A program made the position numbers and the translations under genes. Positions 11,778-14,155 of a stretch of 14,155 nucleotides of DNA are shown one piece after another. This DNA comes from Bacillota bacterium (GTDB taxonomy: Bacteria > Bacillota > Clostridia > Acetivibrionales > JAEZXR01), in contig JAEZXR010000117.1 of assembly GCA_023419605.1 (NCBI GenBank), positions 1 to 14,155 of the forward strand, given 5' to 3'. The first letter of the stretch is position 1. Each line of letters begins with the position of its first letter. Below the pieces are notes generated by a model. The model was not told where the DNA came from, searched no databases, and saw only the letters and a program-made list of their open reading frames with translations.

Positions 11778-13029
11778 TGTTCCGTTTAATCCGGTGTTCA
11801 GAGAAGCCAACCGAACAACCAAACGCTATCGGGTCATGAAGGGCTCTGCTGGTTCCGGGAAGTCCGTTAATGTAGCCCAAGATTACATCATCAAGTTAAT
11901 GGACAAAAAGTACACAGGGGCAAATCTCCTGGTAGTGCGGAAGTCCGAGTCTACCAACAAGTATTCCACATATGCCGAGCTTACCGGGGCCATTAACCGG
12001 ATATGCGGCAATGCAGCCAATAAATATTGGATCATCCGGTTGAACCCCTTAGAGATTATCAGCCGGGTTACCGGAAACTCTATCATTTTCCGAGGCATGA
12101 ACGATGCCCGGCAGCGGGAAAAGATTAAGTCAGTCAACTTTCCTAAAGGGAAATTGACATGGATTTGGGTTGAAGAGGGAACGGAGCTATTTGAAAGCGA
12201 TGTAGATATTTTAGATGACCGCCTGCGCGGGATCTTAGAGAACCCCAATCTTTACTACCAAATGACTTATACTTTTAACCCTATATCTGCAACTCACTGG
12301 ATAAAGAGAAAGTACTTCGATTATGAGAGCCTGGATATTTTCACTCACCACAGCACCTATCTGGACAACCGTTTTATAGATGAAGCCTATCACCGGCGCA
12401 TGCAAATGCGGAAAGAACAGGATCCCGACGGTTATTTAGTATACGGCCTTGGGGAATGGGGCGAGACCGGCGGCCTAATCCTGAAAAATTATATTGTCCA
12501 TGAATTTGATACTGGCTATCAGGCGTTTGATAGCATGGTTCTGTCCCAAGACTTTGGGTTTAACCATGCAAACTGCATTCTCGTCGTTGGGTTTAAGGAC
12601 GGCGAGATTTTTATTTGCGACGAAATTTATGTACATGAAAAAGACACGTCGGAAATTATCGTTCTGGCGGATAAAAAGAAGCTATCAAAGAGCCATTTAA
12701 TGTATTGCGACAGTGCGGAACCTGACCGCATCAAGATGTGGAAGAAAGGTGGCTATAGGGCGATTCCGGTCAAGAAGGAGCCCAATTGCGTAACTGCCCA
12801 AATTGATTATTTAAAGGGCACAAAAATTCACATTCACCCACAATGCGTAAATACTATCAAAGAAATACAGCAATGGAAGTGGAAGAGAGACGAAAGGACT
12901 GGCCTTTATCTTGACCAACCTGTTGAGTTTATGGATGATGCCATGGCCGCCCTGCGATATTCTATCGAGCCCTTTAGGCGACTCAAAGCCAAAGCAAGCA
13001 CCGCCAAGCGCGGCATGACAAGGAGGTGA
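11761..13029 (+). CDS. terL: Terminase large subunit (PBSX-type ATPase/nuclease)
   Basis: This motor protein packages DNA into the prohead and cuts it. Counting from ATG 11761 (422 aa), the ATPase Walker A is GSAGSGKS (28-35) and Walker B is LTWIWVEEGTEL (E138, E139). The C-terminal RNase H-like nuclease supplies acidic residues D264 (SQDFGFNHANC), D317 (MYCDSAEPD) and D392/D393 (EFMDDAMAALRYS), in the usual order and complete. MKVNVPFNPVFREAN at the start matches PBSX-like large subunits, so ATG 11767 is an equally good start; TTG 11749 is also in frame. None has a strong ribosome binding site, so translation is probably coupled to the small subunit, which it overlaps by 17 nt. The stop TGA lies inside the strong ribosome binding site of the portal gene. 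Confidence 0.93.
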   Translation: MPMKVNVPFNPVFREANRTTKRYRVMKGSAGSGKSVNVAQDYIIKLMDKKYTGANLLVVRKSESTNKYSTYAELTGAINRICGNAANKYWIIRLNPLEIISRVTGNSIIFRGMNDARQREKIKSVNFPKGKLTWIWVEEGTELFESDVDILDDRLRGILENPNLYYQMTYTFNPISATHWIKRKYFDYESLDIFTHHSTYLDNRFIDEAYHRRMQMRKEQDPDGYLVYGLGEWGETGGLILKNYIVHEFDTGYQAFDSMVLSQDFGFNHANCILVVGFKDGEIFICDEIYVHEKDTSEIIVLADKKKLSKSHLMYCDSAEPDRIKMWKKGGYRAIPVKKEPNCVTAQIDYLKGTKIHIHPQCVNTIKEIQQWKWKRDERTGLYLDQPVEFMDDAMAALRYSIEPFRRLKAKASTAKRGMTRR

Positions 13030-13032
13030 TCC
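13020..13032 (+). promoter_or_regulatory. Extended 13-nt Shine-Dalgarno before the portal gene
   Basis: AAGGAGGTGATCC is a perfect complement of the conserved 16S rRNA 3' tail over 13 nt. It overlaps the stop of the large terminase gene. The only ordinary start codon nearby in the portal frame, GTG 13026, lies inside it; ATC 13035 sits 8 nt after GGAGG, the ideal distance. Confidence 0.75.
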
Positions 13033-14155
13033 AAATCGTATACCGTGACCTAAATCTATTCCCCCGCCTGGCCTACGGAGACGAATTCCAATACCTGGGC
13101 AACGAAAACCTGCGAAAGGTGAATCAATTAATCCAATGGTATGAAATCTACGACGGCGCCCACTGGCGCAATTCCTATGGCCAGACGATTACACCGGAGA
13201 TTATCAAGCAGTCCAACAACCTGGACTACTTCCCGACCATGCTTACCCTGAACTATGTAGAATGGTTCGTAAACCGATTGGCCGCCTTCATGTTCGAACA
13301 GCCTATTGGGATATCCTGCGAAGCGGAGCAGATCGACGACAGCGAGGCCATGGGTTCATCGGACTACCAAGAGAGCTCCGAACAGAAGGAGGCTAATGAG
13401 GTTGCTGCCTCCAGGGAATGGCTGTTGAATAAGATCGCTAAGCAAAACATGTTGGATGAAGCCCTGTTAAAGGCGGCAATGGACTTTCATATTGGCGGCG
13501 CGGTTTGCTGCAAGCTCCGGTATGATGTCAACAAAGGACTGCGCTTTATCTGGCGGCCGAGGCTGGAATTCTGGCCGGTCTATAACCCGGACGATGCCGA
13601 AGAGATGGAGAAAATCCATTTCACAGCGTTTATTGATGACCAAACCATCTGGAAGCAAACTTATTGGATGCAGGACAGCTTCTGCTGGATGGAAGAGGGG
13701 GAATATGACCTCGCCCTGAAACTGAAACGTCAGATCGTGCCTCCTACCAATCTAGGACTACCATTTATTCCGGTTGAGGTGTTTAACCGGGGAGGGCTCA
13801 CCGGGGAGACAGAAGGTCGTTCGCTGATCCCAACGCTCTATGAGATCAATGACGAGATCAATCGGAAGATCAGCGATAACTCCGACTCCCTGAAGTTTGG
13901 CATGTTTGCAATCAAGGTGATAACAAACGCTTCAATGCCCTCCAAAGAGGAGGTTGCAGCGGGAGAAGCCGACCCCCTGCAGGTTGCGCCAAATGCCCTG
14001 TGGGAGCTTACTGGTGACGGCCAACTACCGGCGGACGCAAAGATACTGGAGCAGGAATTTGAGTACAAAGAAGCCCTGAAGGAGCATCTTGAAAGGCTGA
14101 TGGACGCCATGCATACGCTGGCCGAAGTTCCGAATATCAGCCCGGACCGAGTGAC
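13026..14155 (+). CDS. Phage portal protein, SPP1 gp6-like (3' end beyond window)
   Basis: The frame is open from GTG 13026 to the end of the window (about 376 codons), in register with LFPRLAYGDEFQYLGNENLR, WYDG-like WYEIYDGAHWRN, LTLNYVEWFVNRLAAFMFEQ and later GLPFIPVEVFNRGGLTGETE, GRSLIPTLYEINDEINRKIS and DNSDSLKF. These are the pattern of SPP1-type portal proteins, which form the dodecameric ring for DNA entry and exit and bind terminase. Gene order TerS-TerL-portal fits. The start is uncertain: GTG 13026 is inside a 13-nt perfect Shine-Dalgarno, so a noncanonical ATC at 13035 may be the real start, giving IVYRDLNLFPRL. If only ordinary starts were used, the next in-frame ones are well inside the conserved region. 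The C-terminus is not in the window. Confidence 0.88.
   Translation, partial: MIQIVYRDLNLFPRLAYGDEFQYLGNENLRKVNQLIQWYEIYDGAHWRNSYGQTITPEIIKQSNNLDYFPTMLTLNYVEWFVNRLAAFMFEQPIGISCEAEQIDDSEAMGSSDYQESSEQKEANEVAASREWLLNKIAKQNMLDEALLKAAMDFHIGGAVCCKLRYDVNKGLRFIWRPRLEFWPVYNPDDAEEMEKIHFTAFIDDQTIWKQTYWMQDSFCWMEEGEYDLALKLKRQIVPPTNLGLPFIPVEVFNRGGLTGETEGRSLIPTLYEINDEINRKISDNSDSLKFGMFAIKVITNASMPSKEEVAAGEADPLQVAPNALWELTGDGQLPADAKILEQEFEYKEALKEHLERLMDAMHTLAEVPNISPDRV

Noticed and set aside
1..14155. CRISPR array, tRNA, rRNA or insertion sequence
   Set aside because: No regularly spaced repeat array, cloverleaf-like sequence, transposase gene or terminal inverted repeats were recognised by eye.

Overview
This window is a contiguous stretch of a temperate phage or prophage, almost entirely on the + strand, most likely from a Gram-positive Clostridia-type host (Bacillota). 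The host inference rests on dense AGGAGG-type ribosome binding sites, frequent GTG/TTG starts, short start/stop overlaps, and protein families typical of Firmicute siphophages (DnaD-like replication protein, helicase-loader-like protein, RusA-like resolvase, terminase and SPP1-type portal). No sequence search was possible, so family calls come from recognised motifs and gene order.

Layout. 1-3.8 kb is the replication end of the early operon. It starts inside a SNF2-type helicase/beta-class DNA methyltransferase fusion whose frame is broken by one in-frame TAA (231-233), followed by a DnaD-like replication protein, a helicase-loader-like protein and a CxxC microprotein. 3.8-6.2 kb is a nucleic-acid modification module: a tiny membrane protein, a PP-loop (PAPS-reductase family) ATPase and a 5-cytosine DNA methyltransferase. 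A second 131-aa gene with its own perfect AGGAGG lies wholly inside the methyltransferase gene in the +1 frame. 6.2-9.4 kb is a tightly coupled run of small genes: two helix-turn-helix-like proteins, a RusA-type Holliday junction resolvase, a second tiny membrane protein, and a striking series of Cys-rich microproteins that probably bind metal.

9.36-10.8 kb is a boundary region holding a near-consensus promoter followed at once by a terminator-like hairpin, several small unknown genes, a two-helix membrane protein, and the only convincing minus-strand gene (a 45-aa zinc ribbon). 10.8 kb to the end is the packaging module: terminase small subunit with two tandem C-X10-C-X10-C-X2-H units, terminase large subunit, and an SPP1-type portal protein that runs off the window. 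The portal gene has a 13-nt perfect match to the 16S rRNA tail but no ordinary start codon at the right distance.

Together the genes would replicate the phage DNA, process recombination intermediates, modify the DNA against host restriction, and then package it. The least ordinary signals are the nested gene in the cytosine methyltransferase, the interrupted helicase-methyltransferase fusion, and the portal start.
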